Source of the DNA: 20CM-2-55-15 sp964633285
Lineage (GTDB): Bacteria; Acidobacteriota; Terriglobia; 20CM-2-55-15
Reading direction: 5' to 3'
Assembly (NCBI GenBank): GCA_964633285.1
Contig: CAZWGA010000012.1
Location: 1-64,000 of the forward strand
Length of the DNA: 64,000 bases
Of this stretch, positions 35,364-44,382 are shown piece by piece. Numbering within the stretch: position 1 is the stretch's first letter; the number at the start of each line of letters is the position of its first letter. The notes below the pieces were generated by a model that saw only the letters and a program-made list of their open reading frames with translations, searched no databases and was not told where the DNA came from. The translations under genes were made by a program, and so were the position numbers.

Positions 35364-37070
35364 ATGAAAACACTGCCGTTGATCGTTGTGCTTTTTGTGC
35401 AGGCATCCGCATTGGCCCAAGGGCCTCAGCTTATTCGCTTGAAGGAAGCAACAGCGGATTTTCCTCGTTCTCAACTGCAGATCAAAACGAACGGTCCTGT
35501 TTCGATCGACGTGAGTCAGGGGGAACGCGCGGCATACGAAAAGCTGGCCGGGATGGCGGGGTTGAATATCGTAATCGATCCGGATTTCCGCGACAGTTCC
35601 GCCGGTTCATTCCGAATCGACAACGTGGATGTGCTTCAGGCTTTCGATCTTTTGTCCGCGCGGAGCAGAAGTTTCGTGGAGGTTTTGAACAGCAATACGA
35701 TCATCGTGTCGCCGGACAACCAGACGAAACGGCGCGATTATGAGTTCATGGTGTTGAAGACGTTTTATCTGCCGGCGGGTTCGTCGCCGCAGCGTCTCAC
35801 TGAAGTGGTCACGACGCTTCGTACGACCTTGCAGGCCCGGTATCTCCTCGGCAGCACCACGGCGAATGCTGTCGTGATGCGCGATAGCCCGGCGCGCATT
35901 GCCGCGGCGGAAAAGATCATCGCATCGTCGATGCCGCTCGCTGCCGGTCCGGCGACGGCGTCCATCGGCGAGACGATCAGGGTTGGCCGCATCGTCACGC
36001 TCGATGGTGGCGTTGTCCGCGAGTCCGCTCCGTCCCGTTCCATGCTCAACTCGAGCGGAAGAAGCCCGGTGTCGCTCGACGTGAACGACAGCACGCGCGC
36101 AATCTTCGAAAAGCTTGCTCGCGGGGCGGGTGTCAACGTCATTTTCGATCCGGATTTCCGCAGTGTCGATGGAAGCCTCAAGGCCGATAAGGTCGACATT
36201 GCCGACGCGCTGGATATTCTCGCTTTTCAGACGAGAACCTTCTGGGAGCCCATAGACGGCAAGACGATCCTCGTAGCTCCCGACAATCAAACGAAGCGGC
36301 GTGATTTCGAGAATGTGTCGGTCAAAACGTTTTACCTGCCCAATGCTTCACAAGTGGAAGTGGTGGAACTCCTCACCGGGTTGCGCACTCTGTTGAATGC
36401 GAGATACCTCGCATCCGTAAACGGCCCGAGCGCCATCGTGATGCGCGACAGCGCCGTGCGACTGGCTCTCGCCGAAAGAATCATTTCCGACTTGCGCAGG
36501 TCTCCTGTAGTTTCCGCGCCAGGGTTTCCGTCGGGGAGCGAAGCCGGATTCGTCTTGAATCGCCGGGCCGCGCAGGCCCTGGGCGCTCCGGCATCCGGGC
36601 TGCAACCCCGAGTTCGCGGTCCCTTCTCGTTCGATGCGAATGACAGCGTCCGCGCGACCTACGAATCCATCGCAGCTACAGCCGGACTTCGCATTGTCTT
36701 TGACAGCCGGTTTCAGGGCGCAGCGGCAGTCCCGTTCAAGGTGTCGAATATCGAGATTGCGGACGCTCTCGATTTTCTATCGTTACAGAGTCGAAACATC
36801 TGGCAAATCATGGACGGCGACACCGTGTTCGTTGCGCCCGACAATCAAACGGTGCGCGCGGACGTTTTGACCAGAGTCACGAAGACGATCAATCTGACCG
36901 CTCAAGGCGGCCCTCCGCGCAATATTCAGGAAGTGGTGACAGCGCTGCGAACCCTCTTCAACTTGCGGCAGATTGCAACTCTCGACAATTCCATCGTCGT
37001 AACCGATACCGTCGAGAACATTGCCTTCGCGGAAAAAATGTTGAAGGACCTGGACGGGCCTGCGCGCTGA
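35364..37070 (+). CDS. Secreted protein with three tandem secretin N-domain (STN/N0-N1) modules and no pore
   Basis: The 568-residue protein has a signal peptide (1-19) and three copies of a module: about 46-190, 235-385 and 425-565. Each has an N0-like STN part (VNVIFDPDFRSVDGSLKAD type), a repeated PDNQTKRRD-type strand and an N1-like ring-building part (TLRTLLNARYL type). The beta-barrel C domain of secretins is absent. Such N-domains normally form periplasmic rings or contact substrate in type II secretion and pilus machines. AGGAG precedes ATG 35364. Its partner secretin is not in this window. Convergent with the AHSA1 gene, 4 bp apart. Confidence 0.8.
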   Translation: MKTLPLIVVLFVQASALAQGPQLIRLKEATADFPRSQLQIKTNGPVSIDVSQGERAAYEKLAGMAGLNIVIDPDFRDSSAGSFRIDNVDVLQAFDLLSARSRSFVEVLNSNTIIVSPDNQTKRRDYEFMVLKTFYLPAGSSPQRLTEVVTTLRTTLQARYLLGSTTANAVVMRDSPARIAAAEKIIASSMPLAAGPATASIGETIRVGRIVTLDGGVVRESAPSRSMLNSSGRSPVSLDVNDSTRAIFEKLARGAGVNVIFDPDFRSVDGSLKADKVDIADALDILAFQTRTFWEPIDGKTILVAPDNQTKRRDFENVSVKTFYLPNASQVEVVELLTGLRTLLNARYLASVNGPSAIVMRDSAVRLALAERIISDLRRSPVVSAPGFPSGSEAGFVLNRRAAQALGAPASGLQPRVRGPFSFDANDSVRATYESIAATAGLRIVFDSRFQGAAAVPFKVSNIEIADALDFLSLQSRNIWQIMDGDTVFVAPDNQTVRADVLTRVTKTINLTAQGGPPRNIQEVVTALRTLFNLRQIATLDNSIVVTDTVENIAFAEKMLKDLDGPAR

Positions 37071-37074
37071 GCCG

Positions 37075-37596
37075 TTACTTCAGTTTCTTCATAAGGCTGT
37101 CGAGCGTTGACTTGTTTCCGGATTCGAAGAATGGGCGCATTCTTCTGGATTCGTCATCATCGCCGAAACCCAGCATGTGAACCGTGACTTTGGTGCGCGA
37201 CTCTCCGGCGGCTTCAAAGTAAACAATGGTCCAGGGTTTCAGTATCGCGTTCGGAAAGGGAAAATTCTTCGGCGCCTTGATCGTTCGTGAGACAAACATC
37301 CGGCCCGGATCGAATGCAAGAACCATGTGGTGAATCGACGAATCGTCGTCGAGCGTGGAATCCTTGTTGTAGCTTGTACGCCAAAGCCCGCCGGGCCGCA
37401 GATCGATATCGGTCTTGGCGACCATCCACGATTCAATGCCTTCTTTCGTCGTCCATAATCTCCACACTTCCGCGACCGGCGCGTTGATGACGCCTTCGGT
37501 GACGACCGGATTGGCCTGTGGCGCTGTCCGGGCCGCAATTGCCGACGCCAGCATCGCGACACCAAGGATGCCGGCAAACAAGATTCTTACTTTCAT
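37075..37596 (-). CDS. Secreted AHSA1/SRPBCC-fold protein
   Basis: The 173-residue protein has a signal peptide (about 1-22) and an SRPBCC (Bet v1-like) fold: INAPVAEVWRLWTTKEGIESWM at the N-terminus, GGLWRT, and a C-terminal long helix. Such proteins bind lipids or hydrophobic ligands; AHSA1-like proteins without a signal peptide act as Hsp90 co-chaperones, which is unlikely for an exported one. Its ATG overlaps the TetR gene stop, so the pair is coupled. Confidence 0.8.
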   Translation of the reverse strand: MKVRILFAGILGVAMLASAIAARTAPQANPVVTEGVINAPVAEVWRLWTTKEGIESWMVAKTDIDLRPGGLWRTSYNKDSTLDDDSSIHHMVLAFDPGRMFVSRTIKAPKNFPFPNAILKPWTIVYFEAAGESRTKVTVHMLGFGDDDESRRMRPFFESGNKSTLDSLMKKLK

Positions 37597-38234
37597 TTCG
37601 ATCTCCTTTTGGGTTTCTTTCGTTCGCGGATGAGCCGCTTGATGTAGTCCTCGAGTTGACTGATGGCCTGATCGAAGGGTTCGAAACTTCGATACGCTCG
37701 CGCCAGCATCACGGAGCCTTCCATTGTGGCAAGGACATAGGTTGACAGGGCGGATGAATCGATGTCCGCCGGAAAACGATCGCGCGCGTCTTCGATAAGT
37801 TGACGAATGGCATCACACCATGCCTTGAAGTTCTCGATGATCAATCGCCGTGCCTCGGGCTGATTGTTGCTGACTTCGAGGGCGAGATTGCCGATAGGGC
37901 AGCCGAGTTCGAAATGCGTCGCTTCCAGCAGCAGCCTGTAACCTTCCAGCACCGCGAACAGCCGCTTGATCGGATCACGCGTCCGGCGGAATGCGGGTTT
38001 TAGAACTTGAGGCTCCAGCATCTTCCGGTATTTCTCGAGCACCGCGACAAGAAGATCGTCTTTGCTCGGAAAAAAATAATAGAGACTTCCGCTGTTGGCT
38101 CCCGCTTCTTTCAGGATTTGCGCAACGCCGGTAGCCGTATATCCCTGTTTGAAGAAAAGAGAGCGCGCGGTTTCAACGATACGTTCCCGGGTTGCCGCCA
38201 CTTGTTTTGATTGATCGTTCAACTCAGAAAGCAT
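37593..38234 (-). CDS. TetR-family transcriptional regulator
   Basis: The 213-residue protein has an N-terminal TetR helix-turn-helix (about 15-60: RERIVETARSLFFKQGYTATGVAQILKEAGANSGSLYYFFPSKDDLL) and a helical ligand-binding domain (about 80-205). Its long basic C-terminal tail (RLIRERKKPKRRSK) reaches the AHSA1 gene start. It likely controls itself and that gene, possibly together with the divergent DUF1761 gene 48 bp away. The ligand is unknown. Confidence 0.87.
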   Translation of the reverse strand: MLSELNDQSKQVAATRERIVETARSLFFKQGYTATGVAQILKEAGANSGSLYYFFPSKDDLLVAVLEKYRKMLEPQVLKPAFRRTRDPIKRLFAVLEGYRLLLEATHFELGCPIGNLALEVSNNQPEARRLIIENFKAWCDAIRQLIEDARDRFPADIDSSALSTYVLATMEGSVMLARAYRSFEPFDQAISQLEDYIKRLIRERKKPKRRSK

Positions 38235-38282
38235 TATGCTGCAGCACGCACCGGTTTTTCAAAATGTTTCGGAGTGGAGGGC

Positions 38283-38684
38283 ATGATGCATATCAACCAC
38301 TTTGCTGTGGTGTCTGCGGCGCTCGCGATGTTTCTGATCGGCGGGCTGTGGTATTCCCCGTTTTTGTTTCACAAAGCCTGGATGGCCGCGAATGGCTTGA
38401 ACGACCAGGACCTTCGCAAGAAGGGAATGGGCAGGATCTTCGGCCTGTCTTTTGTTTTTTCCTGGATCATGGCTTACAACCTCGCGGCATTCCTCGGTGG
38501 ACCGGATACCACTGTTGTCTGGGGAGCCACTGCCGGCGCCCTTGCCGGAATCGGATGGGTTGCGCTCAGCATCGGCATACTCGGACTGTTTGAACGGCGT
38601 TCGTGGAAGTACATGTTGATCAACGGGGGCTACTTTGCGGTCTCCTTTGTCGCGATGGGCACGATTCTGGGAGCGTGGCGATAG
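38283..38684 (+). CDS. DUF1761-family membrane protein
   Basis: The 133-residue protein has four hydrophobic segments and matches DUF1761 (VSAALAMFLIGGLWYSPFLFHKAWM at the start). A GGAGGG sequence lies just before the two tandem ATGs (38283 and 38286). The function of the family is unknown; predicted inner-membrane location. It is divergent from the TetR gene and upstream of the CE15 gene (67 bp). Confidence 0.8.
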   Translation: MMHINHFAVVSAALAMFLIGGLWYSPFLFHKAWMAANGLNDQDLRKKGMGRIFGLSFVFSWIMAYNLAAFLGGPDTTVVWGATAGALAGIGWVALSIGILGLFERRSWKYMLINGGYFAVSFVAMGTILGAWR

Positions 38685-38751
38685 TCTCGAATTATTTCTT
38701 GTCAGAACAGTATGGTCCCTCATATAACGCTGGCGTTGGAGGAAGGAGCTT

Positions 38752-40185
38752 ATGAGCGCTAAACGATGGTCGCTGACCGCCAGGGTCGTACTCGCAGTTT
38801 TCATCGCACTCGGATTACGGGGTGCGGGAACCGGATGGAGCCAGCAGCGGGGGAATCCTGCGGCAAGGGCCGAAGACCATCAAAACATGATGGCCCAACT
38901 GGGCATTCGGAAACTTCGTCCGGGTCCGAGCGGCAATGAATCGGATCCGAATCACGCGAACTACGACGAAGCGACAGCGAATCCATTTCCGGATTTACCC
39001 GACGTCCTCACATTGAAGAACGGAAAGAAGGTTACGTCCGCCAGAGTCTGGAAGGAGCAGCGACGGCGCGAGATTCTTGAAGACTTCGATCGCGAAGTGC
39101 TCGGGCGCGTTCCCACCATCGTGCCGAAAGTGACCTGGACGGTTTCAAATATGGCCGAAGGACGAGTTGGTCCCTACGCGGTTAATGGAAAGCAGCTTGT
39201 CGGTCACGTGGATAATTCCTCGTTTCCTGAAATCACGGTGGATATCCAGATGACGGTGGTGGTTCCCGCCGATGCGAGGGGAAGAGTTCCCGTCATGATG
39301 ATGTTCGGCGGCGGTGGAACTCTCCCGTCGATGAATCCGCCGGCTCCCGGCGGACGAGGCGCACCGGTTGGCGGAGATCCTCCTTCGCAACAGCAATTGA
39401 TCGCGGATGGATGGGGCTATGCTTCGATCAATCCGGGAAGCATTCAGGCCGACAACGGCGAAGGCCTGACGAAAGGAATCATCGGCCTTGTGAATAAAGG
39501 ACAGCGGCGGAAGCCTGACGACTGGGGCTCCTTGAGGGCGTGGGCATGGGGTGCAGCGCGCGGCCTGGATTATCTTGAAACCGATACGAGTGTCGATGCT
39601 TCCAAAGTCGGAATTGAAGGCGTTTCGCGCTTCGGCAAAGCAGCGCTCGTCACGATGGCCTACGACGAACGATTTGCGGTTGTGCTCGTGGGATCTTCAG
39701 GAGAAGGTGGGGCGAAGTTGCATCGCAGGAATTGGGGTGAAGCGGTCGAGAATCTGACCGGCTCCGGTGAGTATCACTGGATGGCCGGCAACTTCATGAA
39801 GTACGGCGCTGCTGAGGCCGACTTCGGCAGCAAAAACCCCGGCGACATCCCTGTTGATGCTCATGAATTGATCGCGCTCTGCGCGCCGCGTCCAACGTTT
39901 ATCAGTTATGGCGTGCCGGAAAAAGGCGATGCGAAATGGCTCGATCACCAGGGCAGTTATATGGCGGCGATCGCCGCAGGTCCCGTTTTCAAGCTCCTTG
40001 GCGCCAAAGACCTCGGTGTATCGAATGACTATAAGAAAGAGAAGATGCCGGCAGTGAACGTCAGCATGCTCGATGGCCAGTTAGCCTGGCGCCAGCACGA
40101 CGGTGGTCACACCGATGGCCCGAATTGGAAATACTTTATTCCCTGGGCAGACAAGAATTTGAAACACGCTCCTCCTGCCCGCTGA
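38752..40185 (+). CDS. Secreted CE15 glucuronoyl esterase
   Basis: The 477-residue protein has a signal peptide (about 1-30) and the CE15 alpha/beta hydrolase fold. The nucleophile is Ser292 in GVSRFGKAAL, matching the family's G-x-S-R-x-G-K; the conserved stretch SSGEGGAKLHRRNWGE (315-330) and the C-terminal RQHDGGHTDG (His449/His453) supply the acid and histidine region. CE15 enzymes cut the ester bond between lignin alcohols and 4-O-methyl-glucuronic acid of xylan. GGAGGAAGGAG is upstream of ATG 38752. A PQQ dehydrogenase follows 12 bp downstream. Confidence 0.87.
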   Translation: MSAKRWSLTARVVLAVFIALGLRGAGTGWSQQRGNPAARAEDHQNMMAQLGIRKLRPGPSGNESDPNHANYDEATANPFPDLPDVLTLKNGKKVTSARVWKEQRRREILEDFDREVLGRVPTIVPKVTWTVSNMAEGRVGPYAVNGKQLVGHVDNSSFPEITVDIQMTVVVPADARGRVPVMMMFGGGGTLPSMNPPAPGGRGAPVGGDPPSQQQLIADGWGYASINPGSIQADNGEGLTKGIIGLVNKGQRRKPDDWGSLRAWAWGAARGLDYLETDTSVDASKVGIEGVSRFGKAALVTMAYDERFAVVLVGSSGEGGAKLHRRNWGEAVENLTGSGEYHWMAGNFMKYGAAEADFGSKNPGDIPVDAHELIALCAPRPTFISYGVPEKGDAKWLDHQGSYMAAIAAGPVFKLLGAKDLGVSNDYKKEKMPAVNVSMLDGQLAWRQHDGGHTDGPNWKYFIPWADKNLKHAPPAR

Positions 40186-40197
40186 CAAGGTCGTCCG

Positions 40198-42045
40198 GTG
40201 AAAACGGCCTTCACGCTCGCGTTGTTCGTATGGATCGGTTTTGCCGCCGGCACGAAGTCGACGGAATGGCCGACGTACGGACACGATCCGGGCGGCATGC
40301 GGTTTTCTCCGCTGAAACAGATCACTCCCGCCAACGTTGCGACGCTTAAGCGCGCCTGGGCGTATCACATGAAGCGCTCCGATAATGTCCCCTTTGCGGG
40401 AAGCTCGAGCACTCCGCTCGTCATTAACGGGGTGTTGTATGCCGGCACGCCGTATGGCCGCGTCGTCGCGCTGGATCCTGTTACCGGGAAAGAAATCTGG
40501 GTTTACTCTTTGCCGGGCGGCCAGCCCGCGTCACGCGGCATTGAATACTGGCCGGGTGATGCGCGCACGCCCGCGCAGATCGTTTTTGGAAGCCGCGAGG
40601 GAAATCTGTTTTCAATCAATGCGAGCTCAGGAAAACCAAACGAGGCCTTCGGAGAGAAAGGCATCGTCAACCTGAACACGCCGGAGATTTTGCAGGGTCT
40701 TCCCGGCCGCGACGGCCTGGGTTCACCGCCGATCATGTACAGGAATCTGGTCATCACCGGCGGCCTCACTCAGGAGAATCCGCCGAAAGGCCCGGCCGGT
40801 GACGTTCGCGCGTGGGATATTCACACCGGAAAGCTCGTGTGGACTTTTCATTCGGTGCCTCGCGCGGGAGAAAAGTTCAACGATACGTGGGCCGGCGACA
40901 GTTGGAAGAATCGATCGGGTGTGAACGTTTGGGGATTCCTGACAGTAGACACAGCGCGAGGCATCGTCTACATGCCGTTCGGCGCTCCTTCCAACGATCG
41001 ATATGGCGGCGACCGGCCCGGCGACAATCTTTTCAGCTCGAGCATCGTGGCCGCGGATGCCGGCACCGGAAAATATCTTTGGCATTTTCAGCTCGTGCAC
41101 CACGACATCTGGGATTACGACATGCAGTCGCCGCCTGCGCTCATCGATATCCGGAAGGATGGTCGAACCATCCCGGCGGTTGCGGTAACGAATAAAACAG
41201 GACTGTTGTTCCTTCTCGACCGCGTGACGGGCAAGCCGATCTATGGAGTCGAAGAACGTCCGGCGTTGAAGAGCGAGGTTCCGCTCGAACGCCCTTCTGC
41301 CACACAACCGTTCCCGTTGAAACCGGCGCCTCTAGCGCGGATGAGCATGACGCCCGAAGACATCGCGACGGTGACTCCGGAGCTCGAGGCGGCTTGCAGA
41401 AAACTCGTTTTCGATAACAATCTGCAGTTGGGCGGACCGTACCTGCCTGTTGCTTACAACCGCTTACGCGTGCAGTTTCCCGGACCTCAGGGCGGACCAA
41501 ACTGGGGAGGCGGGTCGTTTAATCCGGATCTCGGATATCTCTTCCTGAACACGAGCGACCTCGGTCACATGCAGGGATTCAGAGATCGAAAGGATGGTGA
41601 CGCCGCCAATCCTTACGAAGCGGTGCCCGGCGCAGGCCGCTTCAAAGATACTTCCACCAACATGATGTGCCAGCAGCCGCCATGGGGCATGTTGACCGCA
41701 GTGAATGTGAACACCGGTGAATTCGCATGGCGCGTGAATCTCGGAATCACCGACCGGTTGCCTCCGGAAAAACGAAACACAGGCCGCCCCAGCAGCGGCG
41801 GTTCGATTGCGACTGCGAGCGGTCTGGTTTTCATTGGCGCCACCGACGACAATCGCTTTCGAGCCTTTGATGCGAAAACCGGAAAGGAATTGTGGGCCGT
41901 CAAACTCGATGCCGCCGCGCACGCTACCCCGATTACTTACCTTGGGAAGAACGGAAAACAATACGTGGTGATTACGTCGGCCGCCGGCGGTTTTCTGGAT
42001 TCACCGTTGACGGACGATTCCATCACGGCGTTCACGCTTCCGTAG
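40198..42045 (+). CDS. PQQ-dependent dehydrogenase
   Basis: The 615-residue secreted quinoprotein starts at GTG 40198 with a signal peptide (about 1-18). Propeller blades show as DPVTGKEIWVY, DIHTGKLVWTF and DAGTGKYLWHF; LVHHDIWDYDMQS is the active-site stretch. No cytochrome domain is attached, so a separate acceptor is needed. It is similar in plan to the dehydrogenase at 20655-22607. The 12-bp gap to the CE15 gene suggests co-transcription; sugar or sugar-alcohol oxidation is inferred. Confidence 0.88.
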   Translation: MKTAFTLALFVWIGFAAGTKSTEWPTYGHDPGGMRFSPLKQITPANVATLKRAWAYHMKRSDNVPFAGSSSTPLVINGVLYAGTPYGRVVALDPVTGKEIWVYSLPGGQPASRGIEYWPGDARTPAQIVFGSREGNLFSINASSGKPNEAFGEKGIVNLNTPEILQGLPGRDGLGSPPIMYRNLVITGGLTQENPPKGPAGDVRAWDIHTGKLVWTFHSVPRAGEKFNDTWAGDSWKNRSGVNVWGFLTVDTARGIVYMPFGAPSNDRYGGDRPGDNLFSSSIVAADAGTGKYLWHFQLVHHDIWDYDMQSPPALIDIRKDGRTIPAVAVTNKTGLLFLLDRVTGKPIYGVEERPALKSEVPLERPSATQPFPLKPAPLARMSMTPEDIATVTPELEAACRKLVFDNNLQLGGPYLPVAYNRLRVQFPGPQGGPNWGGGSFNPDLGYLFLNTSDLGHMQGFRDRKDGDAANPYEAVPGAGRFKDTSTNMMCQQPPWGMLTAVNVNTGEFAWRVNLGITDRLPPEKRNTGRPSSGGSIATASGLVFIGATDDNRFRAFDAKTGKELWAVKLDAAAHATPITYLGKNGKQYVVITSAAGGFLDSPLTDDSITAFTLP

Positions 42046-42161
42046 CCGCATTTGGAACTCAGCCGAAAGCTCAAAATGTCCCGGCCGATAAACGATCCAT
42101 GTCGGTGATATAAGATGTTTATAGTTGACATGAGATCTCCATCGTTATAGCTTCGCTCAAT

Positions 42162-42572
42162 ATGACTTCCAACTTGCACGGCCGATCATCCCAGTCTCCA
42201 ATGCCCACCGCCGCCGAAGTCGATATTCTTGCCGCACTGTGGCGGCTGGGTCCGGCAACAGTGCGGGAGGTGCACGAAGCGCTTGGTAAAGACTGCGGCT
42301 ACAACACCACGCTCACGCAGATGAGGTTGATGACCGACAAAGGGCTGCTGCGACGCAGTGAACGATTCCGTAATCACGTGTATGAGCCGGCGGTGCCGCG
42401 CGAACAGATGCAGCAACGACTCGCGGGCGACCTCATGCAGCGGGTCTTCGGCGGATCGGCCAAGGGGCTCATCCTGGGAGCGCTTGGCGTTAAGCGGGTG
42501 GCTGCCGGCGAATTGGCGGAGATCCGTCGCATGATCGACGGTCTTGACAGGAAAAAAAGGGGGAAGAAATGA
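42162..42572 (+). CDS. BlaI/MecI-family transcriptional repressor
   Basis: The 136-residue protein has the BlaI winged helix (about 15-85: PTAAEVDILAALWRLGPATVREVHEAL, then YNTTLTQMRLMTDKGLLRRSERFRNHVYEP) and a C-terminal dimerisation part. BlaI-type repressors are inactivated by proteolysis that depends on the BlaR1-like peptidase, which here is encoded next door with an ATGA overlap. A short ATGT-N9-ACAT dyad at 42115-42131 near TTGACA (42125-42130) could be its operator; confidence in that is low. Confidence 0.88.
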   Translation: MTSNLHGRSSQSPMPTAAEVDILAALWRLGPATVREVHEALGKDCGYNTTLTQMRLMTDKGLLRRSERFRNHVYEPAVPREQMQQRLAGDLMQRVFGGSAKGLILGALGVKRVAAGELAEIRRMIDGLDRKKRGKK

Positions 42573-44344
42573 ACGGGATCGAGCTGTTGGGCGCCACGCT
42601 GCTTCACTTTCTTTGGCAGGGTGTTCTGATTGCCGCCGCTTACGCCGCGGCACGCGGATTTGTCTCCCGGCCCGAGGTCCGCTACCTCCTGGCGTGCGCG
42701 GCGTTAGCCGCCATGGCGGTATCGCCGCTAGCGACGTGGGTAGCGCTGCAGCCGGTAACGCCGGGGGCTACTGCGATGACCACTTCTTTATCTCCGCCGC
42801 ATTCGGCTTCAGCCCTTCCGGGTTTTCGCGGGGATCTGTCCGGCTTCTTCGCTTTTCGGTATGAGCAGGTTCCATTGCGCTGGTTGTCGTGGGTAGCAGC
42901 AGCGTGGATGACGGGCGTCGTGATCTTCTGGCTGCGCCTGCTGGGCGGGTGGATGATCGCGGAGCGTCTTCGTCACTTTTATGTACGGCCCGCACCTCGA
43001 CAATGCCAGGAGGCGTTCGATGGGCTCCGTGCGCGAATGCGCGTGTCATCAACGGTGCGGCTGCTGGTCTCCGGACTGGTACAGGCGCCGTCGGTCGTTG
43101 GGTTGCTGCGGCCCGTGGTGTTGGTGCCGGTGGGTGCGCTGGCTGGTCTGCCCACGGAGCAGATGGAAGCGCTGCTGCTTCATGAGTTGGCCCACATCCG
43201 GCGCTACGACTACCTGGTAAACGCTCTGCAGAGCACGGTCGAGGCGTTGCTGTTCTATCACCCGGCGGTGTGGTGGGTATCCGGCCATATGCGTTCCGAG
43301 CGTGAGCTGTGCTGCGACGATGCAACAGTCGCGTTGACCGGTGACGCACAGAGCTACGCGCGCGCTTTGGCGGAGGTTGGGGCCGCAGGACACGCCGGGC
43401 ATCTGCCGGCGGTAGCGGCGACCGGTGGCTCGCTGGCGAATCGAGTAGCGAGATTGTTGGGCGAGCCGCGTCCTTCTTCGCGCACGCATTCTCCGGGGGC
43501 TCTCGCGGCCGCGGGAGCGTTTGTTGCGATTACCGCGATGGCGGTGCTGGGCCAAACTGCGCGACCACAGTTCGAAGTCATTTCCATAAAGCCGGCGGGC
43601 AGTGCAGAAGCCCCGATCATACGGTCCCTGCCGGGACAGCTCACGGCAAGTGCGTCCCTGCGTGCGCTTATGCAGGGCGCGTATGACGTGCAGCCCTTAC
43701 AGATCGTGGGTGGTCCGGAGTGGATCGGATCAGAACAATATGAGGTCGACGCGAAGGCGGCCGGCAATCCTGACCGGGCGCAGACGCTTCTAATGCTGCA
43801 ATCACTGTTGGAAGATCGGTTTCAGTTGCGGGTCCACCGCGAGTCCCGGGAAATGCCGGTCTATGCTCTGGTGGCCGGTCGTCAGGGGCTCCAACTGCCA
43901 TCTCCGGCGAACAGAAGTTGCGGGGAAGACACGGAACTGCTGGGAACTCTGGCGGCTCCAGGAACCCGCATGGAGGTTCCTGGTCAAGCTGTCACTGCCG
44001 CACCGAGATGTGGAAGGCTGGACGTGACGCTGGAAACGGGAGGGGCGCGCTTGCGGGGCGACAAAGTTCCGATGGCCGAGTTCGTGCGCGTGCTCTCGAG
44101 AGTGCTTGGGCGCACGGTAACGAATCGAACGGGATTCTCCGGGGCATTCGATGTAAAGCTGGACTTCCTCCCGGACGACACGACCCTTGGACTGCCACCT
44201 CCGCCGCCAGGAGCGATCCCCTTCGCGGCCGCGAGTCCGTCGATCTTCAGCGCGCTCCAGGAACTGCGGCTCCGGCTGGAATCGACCAGAGGGCCGGTCG
44301 ACGTGCTTGTCATCGATCACGCGGACCGGCCGTCGTCAAATTAG
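42569..44344 (+). CDS. BlaR1-like M56 peptidase fused to a TIGR03435 domain
   Basis: The 591-residue protein has four or five membrane segments within residues 1-330 and the M56 zinc site HELAH (205-209) with third ligand Glu245 in ERELCCD. After a final membrane helix (about 311-329) comes a TIGR03435 domain (about 334-590: FEVISIKPAGSAEAP, SLRALMQGAYDVQPLQIVG, LEDRFQLRVHRE and PGFSGAFDVKLDF). In classical BlaR1 the sensor is a penicillin-binding domain; here it is the Acidobacteria-abundant TIGR03435 domain of unknown ligand. It forms one operon with the BlaI gene. Peptidase signalling to BlaI is inferred. Confidence 0.85.
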   Translation: MNGIELLGATLLHFLWQGVLIAAAYAAARGFVSRPEVRYLLACAALAAMAVSPLATWVALQPVTPGATAMTTSLSPPHSASALPGFRGDLSGFFAFRYEQVPLRWLSWVAAAWMTGVVIFWLRLLGGWMIAERLRHFYVRPAPRQCQEAFDGLRARMRVSSTVRLLVSGLVQAPSVVGLLRPVVLVPVGALAGLPTEQMEALLLHELAHIRRYDYLVNALQSTVEALLFYHPAVWWVSGHMRSERELCCDDATVALTGDAQSYARALAEVGAAGHAGHLPAVAATGGSLANRVARLLGEPRPSSRTHSPGALAAAGAFVAITAMAVLGQTARPQFEVISIKPAGSAEAPIIRSLPGQLTASASLRALMQGAYDVQPLQIVGGPEWIGSEQYEVDAKAAGNPDRAQTLLMLQSLLEDRFQLRVHRESREMPVYALVAGRQGLQLPSPANRSCGEDTELLGTLAAPGTRMEVPGQAVTAAPRCGRLDVTLETGGARLRGDKVPMAEFVRVLSRVLGRTVTNRTGFSGAFDVKLDFLPDDTTLGLPPPPPGAIPFAAASPSIFSALQELRLRLESTRGPVDVLVIDHADRPSSN

Positions 44345-44382
44345 GACGCACGCAACAGTGCCGGTTATCTCTATTAGAGGTG

